Assembly (NCBI GenBank): GCA_963823095.1
Contig: CAWGKI010000018.1
Coordinates: forward strand, 62,001 to 126,000
Length of the DNA stretch: 64,000 nt
Origin: CAIVVT01 sp963823095
GTDB taxonomy: Bacteria; Acidobacteriota; Terriglobia; Bryobacterales; Bryobacteraceae
Direction: 5' to 3'
Shown here: one piece after another, positions 26,501 through 35,422 of the stretch
How positions within the stretch are numbered: position 1 is the first letter of the stretch
Layout: each line of letters begins with the position of its first letter
Program-made: the position numbers and the translations under genes
The notes under the pieces: generated by a model
Databases searched by the model: none
The model's input: the letters and a program-made list of their open reading frames with translations, nothing else
What the model was told of the DNA's origin: nothing

Positions 26501-27311
26501 CAGCGTCTTCGTCAGCGACACGACGCAAGTGTTGCTCGACATCGACGGCTACTTCGTGCCGGCAACCGACCCGAGCGCGCTGGCGTTTTATCCGCTGACG
26601 CCGTGCCGGGTCGCCGACACACGGAAAGCTCTCGGCTTGTTGGGCGCACCGTCGCTCGGGGCTGGGACGAGCCGGACCTTGCCGATACTGTCGAGTTCCT
26701 GCGGCGTGCCGGCCAGCGCGCAGGCCTACTCGTTGAACCTCACGGCGGTGCCGGGTGGAGCGCTGGGATATATCACGACCTGGCCGACCGGCCAGCCCAA
26801 ACCTACGGTATCGACGTTGAACGCGCCGACCGGCGCCATCACCGCCAACGCGGCGATTGTGCCGGCGGGCAGCGGCGGGTCGATCGACGTGTTCGCGAGC
26901 GACGCCACGAATCTGGTGGTGGACATCAACGGCTACTTCGCTCCCGCCGGCGCGGGCGGGCTGTCGCTGTACAATCTGCCGCCGTGCCGGGTGCTGGACT
27001 CGCGCAAGCCGGCGGGGTCGCCGGCGCTGAAAGGCGCACTGGATGTGGATGTGTCGGACAGCGGCTGCGGGGCGCCCCTGGCGGCCCAGGCCTACGTGCT
27101 GAACGCGACGGTGGTGCCGCAGGCGAGCCTGGGGTACCTGACGTTGTGGCCGCAGGGGGCTACGCAGCCAGTGGTGTCGACGCTGAACGCGCTGGACGGG
27201 AAGATCACTTCGAACATGGCGATCGTGCCGACAACGAACGGCTCGACGAGCGCCTTCCTCTCCGATCTGGCCCACGTTGTCCTGGATATCTCGGGGTACT
27301 TCGCGCAGTGA
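23550..27311 (+). pseudogene. Giant gene 3, fragment 4: Ig-like and IPT domains plus cassette
   Basis: 1,253 codons open from about 23520 to the stop at 27311. It contains successive putative Ig-like (He_PIG) modules recognisable by LPxGLxLSxxGxLxGTP (for example LPQGLALSPGGVLTGTP), two IPT/TIG domains (ITSLSPNWAMVGGAAFTLTV and ISSLSPNSAAAGGAALTLTV) and the C-terminal cassette. It lacks its own signal peptide and start, so it is the downstream part of the gene beginning at 19727. The reconstructed protein would be about 2,500 residues, secreted and probably adhesive or polymer-binding. Confidence 0.8.
26196..27311 (+). repeat. C-terminal three-repeat cassette, copy 3
   Basis: Intact cassette with the same three repeats as at 8519 and 13951. 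Only scattered substitutions separate it from the other copies (for example ALDVDVSDSGC against AMDVDVVDSGC), while the domains upstream are unrelated to those of the other two proteins. Confidence 0.85.
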
Positions 27312-27334
27312 GCCTCCATCGGGCGCAACTTCAC

Positions 27335-27359
27335 CCGTCCGTCCGGAGATCACGGACGG
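27335..27359 (+). terminator. Possible terminator after giant gene 3
   Basis: CCGTCCG (27335-27341) and CGGACGG (27353-27359) can pair 24 bases after the stop codon. No T tract follows, so termination strength is uncertain. Confidence 0.4.
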
Positions 27360-27419
27360 ATTAGGGACTGGGCATCGGCCCCTTTCAGGCGCGCGCCTGT
27401 TAACATTAAATAGAGACAT

Positions 27420-28205
27420 ATGAGATGCTTGGGCATTCTACTCTGCTACAACGACGGTGATCTTCTCACCGAATCGATCCGCTACTTAAGAAGCCAGGAG
27501 CACGATGTCGTGCTTTGGGACCATGGATCGACCGACAACACGCCATCGGTAGTCGCCGACATGCGAAGTGAGTTGCTAGAAGCAACTTCCCTTCCACGCA
27601 GCTTCGATTTCTATCAGCTGTACCCCGCGATGTCAAAACACCTGCTCGATAACTTCGTTGACCATTATGACTGGATATCTTGGCCGGACCAGGACGAGTT
27701 TCTTGAGGGCCCCAGCCGCGCGCGACCGTATTGCGACTGCGTGCACGAGGTATACCAGTCCGGTGCCGATTGGATTGAATTCAAGAACTTCAACTACTGG
27801 TTCACGCGTGCCGACGACCCAACTATCCAGTCAACCACGAATCGAGTTCGACACTACTCACTTTTTCGAGACTGTCCGCCACGCATACGAGCATGGCGTG
27901 CAACAGCCACAAATATGCGAGTATTCAACCACAATCCGCCACTCGGCAAGTGTTGGCCTATTCCCTTCAACCTACGGCACTACCCGATGCGCTCGCGCGC
28001 GCAAGCTTCGATGCGAGTCGAAAGAGATCGGGCCGGCCTGCGGCGCGGCCAGGCAAACTTCCACTACGAGAACATGGCGCGGTGGAAAGAACGTCTGGAG
28101 ATCCCTCCCGATAAACTGCACTGGGACGACGGCCAAACGGATCTGAATGCAGATTGCATCTTCGACTGGAGAACGATTTACGGGTTTGGTTCGGATAAGC
28201 CCTGA
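27420..28205 (+). CDS. Family 2-like glycosyltransferase
   Basis: 261 residues from ATG 27420. The N-terminus (GILLCYNDGDLLTESIRYLR and VVLWDHGSTDNT) is the nucleotide-sugar-binding beta-alpha-beta of GT2-like enzymes. WISWPDQDEFLEG supplies the acidic metal-binding motif, and later GKCWPIPFNLRHYPMRS resembles the acceptor side of the Glyco_tranf_2_4 group. No membrane segment, so it is cytoplasmic or peripheral. It would transfer a sugar in surface-glycan synthesis, in keeping with the ligase-like gene at 17-19 kb. Its 3' end overlaps the convergent methyltransferase gene by 28 bases. Confidence 0.85.
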   Translation: MRCLGILLCYNDGDLLTESIRYLRSQEHDVVLWDHGSTDNTPSVVADMRSELLEATSLPRSFDFYQLYPAMSKHLLDNFVDHYDWISWPDQDEFLEGPSRARPYCDCVHEVYQSGADWIEFKNFNYWFTRADDPTIQSTTNRVRHYSLFRDCPPRIRAWRATATNMRVFNHNPPLGKCWPIPFNLRHYPMRSRAQASMRVERDRAGLRRGQANFHYENMARWKERLEIPPDKLHWDDGQTDLNADCIFDWRTIYGFGSDKP

Positions 28206-28997
28206 ACCCGCTCACTCAGAAACGTTCTGACGGACTCCTCGTCGTTCGGAATGGCCTTTGGTAATAGGTCGAGATGTGTGGCGTAGTACTCATAGTCGAG
28301 ATGGACATATTCTGCCAGTAATTCATCGTAAGATCGCTGTAAGACAGTGGAAAGCGGGTCGAGACCGTCGATTATGCACAGTCCGGTAGGCGGTGTTCTT
28401 ATCGTACCCATATGGAGGTCGGGCCGCCACCTGCAAAGGCATGCTGCCACTTTCCAGACATCTCCACTGTAGAAAAATGTGGATCGAGTTCTTTCCGATG
28501 TCACGGCATCAAGCGGAAGACAGTCGTGAATTGCAATCACTGAGTTCGGACTACTCCATCGTTCAACGCTAATGAAGTCGCGAAGCGCCTGTTCAAAAAG
28601 ATGCAGGCCGTCGATAAATGCGAAATCAACACATGTAACGTCATGGAGTTGTTCGCAGGCGTAAGTTGAAAAGAACTCGTCGCTGGTCATCGAGAAGATC
28701 TCTATGCCTTCGGCATTTAGCGCCCTTAGCGGACGGGTCAGGGTCCACGCCGATGCAATGGGTTCCCTCGCGAGCAACCGCCAGAGAGGATCCGCCGCGA
28801 ACGCCTATCTCGAGATATGTTCGAGGGCGAACAATATGATGAACCCATCCCAGGGCAGTATAGTAATCTGGTCCCGGCAACTCATCGGCGGCCAGTGCCA
28901 AATGCTTTGCTAATAGACTAGGGTCAAAAGTACCCGACGTGGACGAATCCCTGGGAGGACGGTTATTCGAATAGAATTCGATGGGTGTCTGTGCCAC
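28178..28997 (-). pseudogene. SAM-dependent methyltransferase (Methyltransf_24 type), frameshifted
   Basis: Two overlapping frames make one gene. From GTG 28997: YTALGWVHHIVRPRTYLEIGVRGGSSL, with the SAM-binding E-x-G-x-x-G motif, to CIGVDPDP. Continuing in another frame from about 28730: ALNAEGIEIFSMTSDEFF, DVTCVDFAFIDGLHLFEQALRDF and IAIHDCLPL, to the stop at 28178. One extra base (or two missing) near 28725-28735 separates them just after the acidic end of strand 2. The FIDG.H and IHD motifs are typical of class I methyltransferases near glycan clusters. It would modify a sugar or lipid-linked product, perhaps of the neighbouring glycosyltransferase. Confidence 0.75.
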
Positions 28998-29320
28998 TTA
29001 CCTATGTTATCAGTGCCTGGCAAGAATCGCATGAAACGTCTGACGTGGGAAATGTTTCAGTTGCCTTGTCGAGTAAGGCTAGGCTAAAGACTCGAGTCCA
29101 CAGTAAGTTTTTCGCAAAAGCACCGAGTTGGATGCAGCGCCGCGGGCAAGCGCGATTACGCCTGTTGCGCCGTGATACACGAGACGCGCTTCGTTCGGCC
29201 TCGCGGAGCGAAGCCCAGTCTCGCGGTCAAAATGGGTGTCCTTGCGTGAGCGAGCATGCGCATCCAAGTTTATGACACCCTTTTCTAGTAAATGTCCTCA
29301 ACCCGCCTGGCATTACAACG
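28998..29320. other. Intergenic, nothing recognised
   Basis: About 320 bases upstream of the methyltransferase gene. No coding motif on either strand. Confidence 0.4.
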
Positions 29321-29437
29321 TTAACAGCCTGTGGCGGAAGTGCTTTTTTGGGCGAAAACGCTCAAGAGCGGTTCAATAGAATCGATGGGTTATGGGCGAC
29401 GCTGCCGAGCAATTCGACTATTACCACAGGCTGTTAA
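29321..29437. mobile_element. 117-bp MITE-like inverted-repeat element
   Basis: Perfect 14-base ends TTAACAGCCTGTGG (29321-29334) and CCACAGGCTGTTAA (29424-29437), with weaker pairing continuing inward. If the outer TTAA are target duplicates, the element is 109 bp with CAGCCTGTGG ends. A TTAA duplication would suit IS701- or IS1380-like transposases, and an IS701-like remnant adjoins it. No coding capacity. Confidence 0.55.
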
Positions 29438-29800
29438 GTGTTCAGGTGCTACGCGAGCACCGCACTTCGGGTCCACACAGTAGGCACATTTCCCCGTCCA
29501 GGTGAACAGCAGATACTGGATCTCACGACGGATCCTCGACAGGGTCCACCCAGAAGTTTTTTGGTGCGCGAGCTTTCCAATGTCAGAAATGCGTGCACGA
29601 GCATGACCATCGTGACTTGGTGATGCCAGCCTTGCCAGTTGCGTCCCACGTAAGGGTCCAGGCCGAGTTCTTCGTTGATCTGATGTGAGTCTTGCTCAAT
29701 CTTTTAGCGGCACTTTATGATCCGCATTAAACGCCGCAACGTGTAACTGGCGGCAGATCGCACAGGCTGTATTTCGTCGGCGCCATCCCCCAAGCCGCCG
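29438..29800 (-). pseudogene. IS701-like transposase, degraded 3' part
   Basis: Minus-strand reading gives MRIIKCR, a stop, KIEQDSHQINEELGLDPYVGR and NWQGWHHQVTMVMLVHAFL, the C-terminal DDE region (E of the IEQD..E block) of IS701/IS4-superfamily transposases. A one-frame change then reveals REIQYLLFTWTGKCAYC, the usual cysteine-containing tail. So an internal stop (TAA in place of the expected Trp codon) and at least one frameshift are present. The upstream two thirds are missing, cut off before istB. Confidence 0.6.
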
Positions 29801-29881
29801 CTCGATCACCCGAATCTGCGCGGCCCCAACTATTTCGATACGAACGAACCGCCAACCCTGCAGTGAAAGAAACGAGGACTC

Positions 29882-30637
29882 ATGCTGACACAACCGATCG
29901 TCGAGAAACTTTGCACGCTCCGGCTCAAAGGAATGGCCGACGCCTTCCATGAGCAGATCGAGAGCGCGGACCTGCAACAACTCAGCTTCGAAGAGCGGCT
30001 CGGGCTGCTCATCGACCGCCAATGGATCTGGCGCCAGAACCGCGCTCTGGACCGCCGCGTGCGCAACGGCCGACTGCAAGGTCCTGCGTGCGTGGAGGAC
30101 ATCGACTTCCGCACGCCGCGCGGTCCGGACCGCCAGGTGGTGCGCTCGCTCAGCGCCGAATCGGCCTGGGTCGGCGCGCACCAGAACCTGTTTTTGATCG
30201 GCCCAACGGGGATCGGCAAAACCTGGCTGGCGCGAGCGTTTGCGCAGAAAGCGTGCCGCGACAACTACACGGCTTTGTTTCTGAAAGCGGTCGAACTATT
30301 CCGCGATCTCGCAACAGCACGCGCCGATGGCAGTCACACCAGGGTGCTGTACCGGCTCGGCCGCGTCGACCTGCTCATCGTCGACGACTGGGCAATGGCT
30401 CCGCTGACCGAAAACGAGCGCCGGGACTTTCTTGAGATCTGCGACCAGCGCTACCAGGCACGCTCCACACTGCTGACCAGCCAACTGCCGGTCGCGAGCT
30501 GGCACGCGCAGATCGGCGATCCGACCATCGCCGATTCCATGCTCGACCGCCTGGTCCACAACGCGCATCGCCTCGAATTGCAGGGCGAGAGCCTGCGCAA
30601 GAAGCGCATCTCAAAAAGCGGAAAGGAGAACGCATGA
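29882..30637 (+). CDS. istB: IS21-type helper ATPase IstB, orphan
   Basis: 251 residues from ATG 29882 with a GAGGA ribosome site. An N-terminal helical IstB domain (EKLCTLRLKGMADAF) is followed by an AAA+ ATPase: Walker A GPTGIGKT (about 107-114), Walker B VDLLIVDDWA and sensor region LLTSQLPVASWH. IstB partners with the IstA integrase in IS21 transposition, but no istA is present within reach, so this is a remnant of an IS21 element that is complete at the protein level. A strong hairpin follows at 30673. Confidence 0.92.
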   Translation: MLTQPIVEKLCTLRLKGMADAFHEQIESADLQQLSFEERLGLLIDRQWIWRQNRALDRRVRNGRLQGPACVEDIDFRTPRGPDRQVVRSLSAESAWVGAHQNLFLIGPTGIGKTWLARAFAQKACRDNYTALFLKAVELFRDLATARADGSHTRVLYRLGRVDLLIVDDWAMAPLTENERRDFLEICDQRYQARSTLLTSQLPVASWHAQIGDPTIADSMLDRLVHNAHRLELQGESLRKKRISKSGKENA

Positions 30638-30672
30638 AGCGGCGCAAACGACGAGGCTCCTACGAGATTGAG

Positions 30673-30708
30673 TGGGGCAAGGGGGGCTCACGCCGCCCCC
30701 TCGCCCCA
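30673..30708 (+). terminator. GC-rich hairpin after istB
   Basis: TGGGGC (30673-30678) pairs with GCCCCA (30703-30708), and the inner G-run with CCCCC (30696-30700), with one mismatch. It lies 36 bases after the istB stop. No T tract; it may be an IS-derived terminator. Confidence 0.45.
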
Positions 30709-31384
30709 CACCCCAATCCCGGGCTCAGAAGCAGTTTGATTAACGGATGCCGATGACTTGAGGATGATGAGAACTGCCCAGCGTCGCTTCGCTCCGACGG
30801 CGATCGGCTTCCTCCGGAATCCTGATCGCCATCAGCTCGGAATCACTGATCGGCTTCGCCGGAATACGCAGCTTCCCCAAGTTGTTGATAACAGGCACTT
30901 GCGTATAGAACTAATACAGCGTTTGGAGCAGGCGATCATAATTCGTCAGCAGAAGGTTTGTGAAAAAACAAAAGGTGGGGTGGACATTGAACGGCCCCCT
31001 CCTCCTGCTACATACTCGGACGGAGGTTCAAAACAACGAACTGGAAGAAGTGTTCCGTTGATGGTACCCGCGGCTCCGAGCCGAAGCCGCTTGACCTCCG
31101 ACTTCTTGGCGCTCTCCACGCCCGTCCGTTCGCAGTCCCTTGCGTAGCAACATCACAACATCTTTACCGGAGCCGCGTCGCGGCGCGTTGTGCTATGTTG
31201 ATGTTGTCGTGAAGTGGTGGGCCAAATCGAGCGATCGGTTTTCGCCCCCCGGTTTCGGTGCAGGTTTACTGTCCATTTTGCGATCAGACCCCATGGTGCT
31301 GGATGGAATGCAGGGACGGTATAGACTGGCCGGGAAACCGGCTAAGCCCTTGCAGGACAGCTAAGTAGCGGCAAACGCAGGCAA
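30709..31384. other. Intergenic between istB and tRNA-Gly
   Basis: About 675 bases with no recognisable gene. An imperfect dyad (ACAACATC near 31150, GATGTTGT near 31200) may be an old element end. The rest shows no clear structure. Confidence 0.4.
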
Positions 31385-31459
<75 letters not shown>

Positions 31460-31570
31460 TGTTTTCAATAACTTACAGACATTTGCCAATTAATGCAATT
31501 ACTGCTTTAAGCGGTAACTTACAGATTATAAACGACTTATCTGTGCAGTTTACGTGATCTCTATTTGTTC

Positions 31571-31592
31571 GCCTTTTCGAAATCGAAAAGGC
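31571..31592. repeat. Perfect AT/GC hairpin downstream of tRNA-Gly
   Basis: GCCTTTTCG and CGAAAAGGC pair around AAAT. It could terminate the tRNA transcript, though no T run follows. Confidence 0.4.
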
Positions 31593-31638
31593 CCTCCAAG
31601 TAAGTTTCCAAACCATTGATTCCATTGGAGCGCGTTCT

Positions 31639-31673
31639 GCCAGAATGCCAGCGTCCCACGCTGGCATTCTGGC
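31639..31673. repeat. 35-base palindrome resembling the tRNA-Gly anticodon arm
   Basis: Arms GCCAGAATGCCAGCGT (31639-31654) and its exact complement (31658-31673) with a CCC loop. Bases 31642-31664 match tRNA-Gly bases 31404-31426 at 21 of 23 positions; the two changes form an extra G-C pair. It lies inside the 3' end of the degraded transposase reading frame, in place of the usual residues after RRRPHTALGP, so it seems to have been inserted there. It may be a REP/Y1-transposase-type palindrome or an attachment-site relic. Confidence 0.6.
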
Positions 31674-31684
31674 CCCAGCGCAGT

Positions 31685-32578
31685 GTGGGCGACGCCGATT
31701 TTAGTGGGTTGTGAATTCGTTGACGATCAGCTTCAGATGGCGTTCATTGATTGGGACCAGGTAGTCGAGGCACTCCCGGCGAATCGTCCCGATCACCCGC
31801 TCGCAGTAGGTGTTCGTTGTCGGCGCTCGAACGGGAGTCTTCAGAACGCGGAGGCCAAAGCCTCACAATTCGGAATCCAGGTGCGAGCAGATCGCATCGC
31901 GGTCATGGATCACGAACTGGTACGAATGGTCGAAGGCCAGTCACTCGCGGAATTGCTGGAGGGTCCACTCGGCATTGGGATGCGCGGTGACGTTGGTATG
32001 CAGAATCCGCCGCGAACCGATCTCCATCGCGACGAAGACGTACAGCACGCGCAGCGACGCGGCAACCGAAACCCTGGAGTCACAGGCGACGATGCCCTTG
32101 GCTTGGTTTCGCACGAACGTGGCCCAACGTTGGCCGGAAGTCCTGTTATGCGTCCGGAACGAATCAAGGTATTTGCCGACGGTGCGCGGCGAAAGCGGAT
32201 CCCAAGTTTCACCAACAACTCGTCGGCGATGCGCTCCTCACCCCAACTCGGGTTGGCCGCTGCCATGTTGCGGATCAATTCTTGAAGGTTCTGTCGGAGA
32301 ACCGGTCGGCCTCGCTTCCGCAGCTTCCAGCTCCAGAATACCCGAAACGCTGTCCGATGCCAGTTGATGAAGGTCCCCGGCTTGACGATCGTGAGCACCT
32401 CGCGCCAGTTGAAGAAATGTCCCAGAGCGAGAAGCGCCAATCGTTCCCCAGGCTTGAATTTTCGCGGTCGTGCTTTGCGTTCCTGAAACATCGCGAGTTG
32501 TTTGCGAAAAAATAGGTTCTCCGCGACGAGTGCCGCGCGCGTTCGGACCAATAGCCGGAGGATGGTGAGCAACCGCAA
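31685..32578 (-). pseudogene. Integrase-core (rve) transposase, degraded
   Basis: Minus strand from ATG 32578: LVRTRAALVAENLFFRKQLA, TIVKPGTFINWHR and MAAANPSWGEERIADELLVKLGI are the N-terminal region of a common acidobacterial rve transposase. After about 32230 the homology changes frame: FVRNQAKGIVACDSRV, VFVAMEIGSRRILHTNVTAH, FVIHDRDAICSHLDSEL then a stop, and NTYCERVIGTIRRECLDYLVP. At least two stops and one frameshift are present. The D-D-E residues are still visible in pieces. The 3' end is disturbed by the palindrome at 31639. Confidence 0.7.
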
Positions 32579-32773
32579 TTCTATCGCGTCGATGCGCGTT
32601 CAGCCGGCGCTGTAACGCTAAAGCCAGCAACCCCACAACTTCTCGGGGTCAATTGAGTTTCTGCGGACCAACGGTCTACTTTTCGACCGCCACGCAGCCG
32701 CGCTTTCGCACCGCTACCTGGTCAATTATTGCTCCGACCCTCACATTCCGCTAACACGCAAGGAGAGGCAATC

Positions 32774-32864
32774 ATGAAAACGCTGCGGATTGCGGCCGTC
32801 GCCACGCTCTCGCTGGCGGCGGCCTTCGCGCAGGCAGTGAAGGTCGCCGGCAGTCTGATCGAGG
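32774..32864 (+). pseudogene. 5' end of a small secreted-protein gene interrupted by IS66
   Basis: ATG 32774 after AAGGAGAGG begins a clear signal peptide (MKTLRIAAVATLSLAAAFAQ) and then AVKVAGSLIEG up to the IS66 target site. Joining across the IS (removing 32865-38763) continues in frame as GTVDNDLIVKG and then a stop. A further frame downstream (LITLTGSVNCTSQALLTTNN, about 38810) looks like the missing body, so the gene also had a frameshift or stop. Family not recognised. Confidence 0.55.
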
Positions 32865-32921
32865 GTATGCGTCAGAGCAACGCACCTATGAACCGGGCCA
32901 TTCTGATGCTTGAGTGGGAGG

Positions 32922-33263
32922 ATGAGCAGTGAGGAATCAGGCCGCCAGCGTCGGCGGCATCGAAGCCGTGCGGAAGCAGATCGGCTGGCGGCAGAGTACG
33001 AAGCGAGCGGGCTAAGCCGCGAAGAATTCTGCCGGCAACGAGACGTTGCCATGAAGACGCTGGCTCGCTACGTAGTGCGCTATCGAAAGCAGCAAGCGGC
33101 GGGCATCGAACCCCAGCGCTGGGTCGAGGTAGAAGTAGCCGGGCCTCGTGAATGTGGCGGTGAGTTATCGGTGCTTCTCTCAGGCGGACGCAGGATTGAA
33201 GTAAGGCCAGGGTTTGACGCCGGTACGCTGCGGCAACTTGTGGCTGTGCTGGAGCAACCCTGA
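32922..33263 (+). CDS. tnpA: IS66 TnpA
   Basis: 113 residues from ATG 32922 (an in-frame TTG at 32910 is the alternative start). It has the helix-turn-helix of IS66 accessory protein TnpA: AAEYEASGLSREEFCRQRDVAMKTLARYVVRYRK, then a conserved beta region (ELSVLLSGGRRIEVRPGFD) and a C-terminal QLVAVLEQ. IS66 TnpA is needed for transposition, probably as a DNA-binding partner of TnpC. It ends two bases before the tnpB start. Confidence 0.85.
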   Translation: MSSEESGRQRRRHRSRAEADRLAAEYEASGLSREEFCRQRDVAMKTLARYVVRYRKQQAAGIEPQRWVEVEVAGPRECGGELSVLLSGGRRIEVRPGFDAGTLRQLVAVLEQP

Positions 33264-33265
33264 GC

Positions 33266-33628
33266 ATGTTCGGCGTTGGACCTGCCACGCGAATCTATCT
33301 TGCCGCCGGAACGACTGACATGCGTAAGGGTTTTGAAGGTCTCTACGGGCTGGTGCGCGACCGGCTGTCGTGCGATCCGCTGAGCGGGCATGTCTTCGTG
33401 TTTTCCAATGCGCAACGCAACCGGCTGAAGCTGATGTTCTGGGACGGAAGCGGACTATGGGTCTGTTCCAAACGATTGGAAAAAGGCCGGTTCCGGTGGC
33501 CTCCGGCGGCAGGTGAAGAAACGAAGATTATCTTGAGTCACGAGGAACTCATGCTGCTGCTCGGTGGCATCGATCTGACGCAGACCAGACGCCGCGCATG
33601 GCATCGCGTGAGCCACGCGGCGGCGTAA
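33266..33628 (+). CDS. tnpB: IS66 TnpB (Orf2-like)
   Basis: 120 residues, the full usual length, with the family signatures IYLAAGTTDMRKGFEGLYGLV, HVFVFSNAQRNRLKLMFWDGSGLWVCSKRLEKGRF and ELMLLLGGIDLTQ. It is an essential IS66 accessory protein of unknown biochemical role, translated directly after tnpA. No damage visible. Confidence 0.93.
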   Translation: MFGVGPATRIYLAAGTTDMRKGFEGLYGLVRDRLSCDPLSGHVFVFSNAQRNRLKLMFWDGSGLWVCSKRLEKGRFRWPPAAGEETKIILSHEELMLLLGGIDLTQTRRRAWHRVSHAAA

Positions 33629-33702
33629 AGATAGTTTCAACAAATAGCAGTAACTATGTTTTAATTGGCCTGCAAACAAGCTATCCTGACAGTAGGCCGA
33701 CC

Positions 33703-34310
33703 GTGAATTCTTCGCTCTCCACACAGCCCCGCACCGAAGCCGAACAGATCGTGGAATTGACGCAGAAACTGCAGCAGTCGACGCAGGAACTGGAGTGGTC
33801 CAGGTGGAAGATCCGCGCGCTCGAAGAACGCCTGCGGCTGGAACTGATCCGGAAGTACGGGCCGGCGAGCGAGAAGCTCAACGATGTGCAACTGCTGTTA
33901 CTGGACCTGGAGCCCGGCGTCAGCGCCGCGGAGGTCGAGGCGGAAAGCACCCGCGAGCCGCTGCCGCCCGCGTCTCCGATCACTGCGAAGAGCCGGACCA
34001 GTGGCAAGCATCCGGGACGGCAGGAATTGCCGGCCGATCTGCCGCGCGTGGAACGGGTGATCGCCTGCACACCGGAACAATGCGTATGCAAGTCCTGCGG
34101 CAAGGAAACGGTTGTGATCGGCTACGAGCAGAGCGAACAACTGGATGTGGAGCCGGCGCGGTACTTCGTGGTGGTCACCAAGCGCGAGAAGCGTGCCTGC
34201 AAGGGTTGTGCCGAAGGCGTCAACGCGGCGCCACTGCCGGAGCGGATCGTCGACAAAGGCCTGGCGAGTGACCGGGTGGTGATCGACACGCTGGTATCCA
34301 AGTATAGCGA
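33703..34310 (+). CDS. tnpC: IS66 transposase TnpC, 5' part (interrupted)
   Basis: Starting at GTG 33703: a coiled-coil N-terminus (EQIVELTQKLQQSTQELEW), the LIRKYGPASEKL motif, and the zinc-finger region with CVCKSCGKETVVIGYEQSEQLDVEPARYFV and CKGCAEG. The frame is intact to KYSD, then reads into the RIT element and stops at 34335. Joining base 34310 to 37765 restores KYSDHLPLYRQSAILQRDAG and a 517-residue transposase. Confidence 0.88.
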
Positions 34311-34399
34311 TTATGTTGGCTTGACGGTTATGTGACGCTCAGTCTTGGGAAGTGCACATATAGCTGGTTTCCTGGAACTGAACGTCACATAACTTGGGG

Positions 34400-35422
34400 T
34401 TAGATCTGAGCAAGGAATGACATCAGATCAGGGTTGTCGCGCCACCGTTTTGGTGATCGTTTCTTCTCCACCGCACACAAACCAAGGGCCTTGGCTTTCA
34501 TCTCAAGGTCAGTCTCGGCGTAGATGTTGGTGGTGTTGATCGAGACGTGGCCAAGCCAGGCGCGGATAGTGTTGATGTCGACGCCGGCGCGGAGAAGGTG
34601 CGTGGCTGTGGTGTGTCGGATGGTATGAGGGCCGATGCGTTTCTTGCGCATGTCCGGCACGCGGCTCATGGCCCCGCGCGCATATCGGGTCACGATCTCA
34701 TGGATGCCGAAGCGTGTGAGCGGCTCGGAACGACGATTCAGGAAGACTCGTTCCTTCCCGTTCCGTCCACCGACAAGGTTCCTCAGTGTCGTGGCGGTGG
34801 AGGCCCAAAGCGGACAGATGCGAATCTTGCCGCCCTTCCCGTGAAGACACACCGACGATAAGGCCCCGTCTGCGCCGCTATGCAGACTGAGATCTTCGAT
34901 GCAGAGTTTGGCAGCCTCATCAGCCCGTGCTCCCGAGTTGTACAGAAAGAGCAGTAGGGCGCGATCCCGACAGCCGAGTCTTGTACCCAAACTGGGAGCA
35001 TCCAGTAGAGCGTCGATTTCCGGCTTTTCTAGATAGCAGACGGGCCGGGGAGTGGACCGCTTGGACTTGACGGCGCGGAGTTTAGCGCACCAGTCCAGAT
35101 ACTCGGGGCTGCGTTCTGCGATGAAGGCGGCCAGCGCATGGATGGCTGCCAGACGCTGGTTGCGGCTGGAGATACTGCATTTTCGCTTTTCTTCGATGTA
35201 CCGCAGGAAGGCGCGCAGCAGGTCCGCATCGATGTCGAGGACGAGCAGTTCATCCACTTTCTTGTGTCTCTTCGCGGCGGTGAACAGTACCAACAGGCGA
35301 ACGGCATCGCGGTAGCTTTGTTGTGTGTTGCGGGCCAGATTCCGCTCGCCGACAAGGTACTCCATCAAGAAACGCCTGATCCACGAACCGAGGGCCACTC
35401 TATTGTCCATGACGCGCTCCAT
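34400..35422 (-). CDS. RIT tyrosine recombinase C (third gene)
   Basis: 340 residues. N-terminal SAM-like core-binding domain (RRFLMEYLVGERNLARNTQQSYRDAVRLL) and a catalytic domain with the tyrosine-recombinase residues: Arg in NSGARADEA, Lys in HGKGGKIR, HTIRHTTATHLL (H-x-x-R), GHVSINTT and the nucleophile Tyr in NIYAE. Its start overlaps the end of the second recombinase gene by 23 bases. Complete, with all catalytic residues present. Confidence 0.92.
   Translation of the reverse strand: MERVMDNRVALGSWIRRFLMEYLVGERNLARNTQQSYRDAVRLLVLFTAAKRHKKVDELLVLDIDADLLRAFLRYIEEKRKCSISSRNQRLAAIHALAAFIAERSPEYLDWCAKLRAVKSKRSTPRPVCYLEKPEIDALLDAPSLGTRLGCRDRALLLFLYNSGARADEAAKLCIEDLSLHSGADGALSSVCLHGKGGKIRICPLWASTATTLRNLVGGRNGKERVFLNRRSEPLTRFGIHEIVTRYARGAMSRVPDMRKKRIGPHTIRHTTATHLLRAGVDINTIRAWLGHVSINTTNIYAETDLEMKAKALGLCAVEKKRSPKRWRDNPDLMSFLAQI

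Noticed and set aside
30758..31147. 129-codon frame between istB and the tRNA
   Set aside because: No start context, no motif, composition like non-coding DNA; likely chance.
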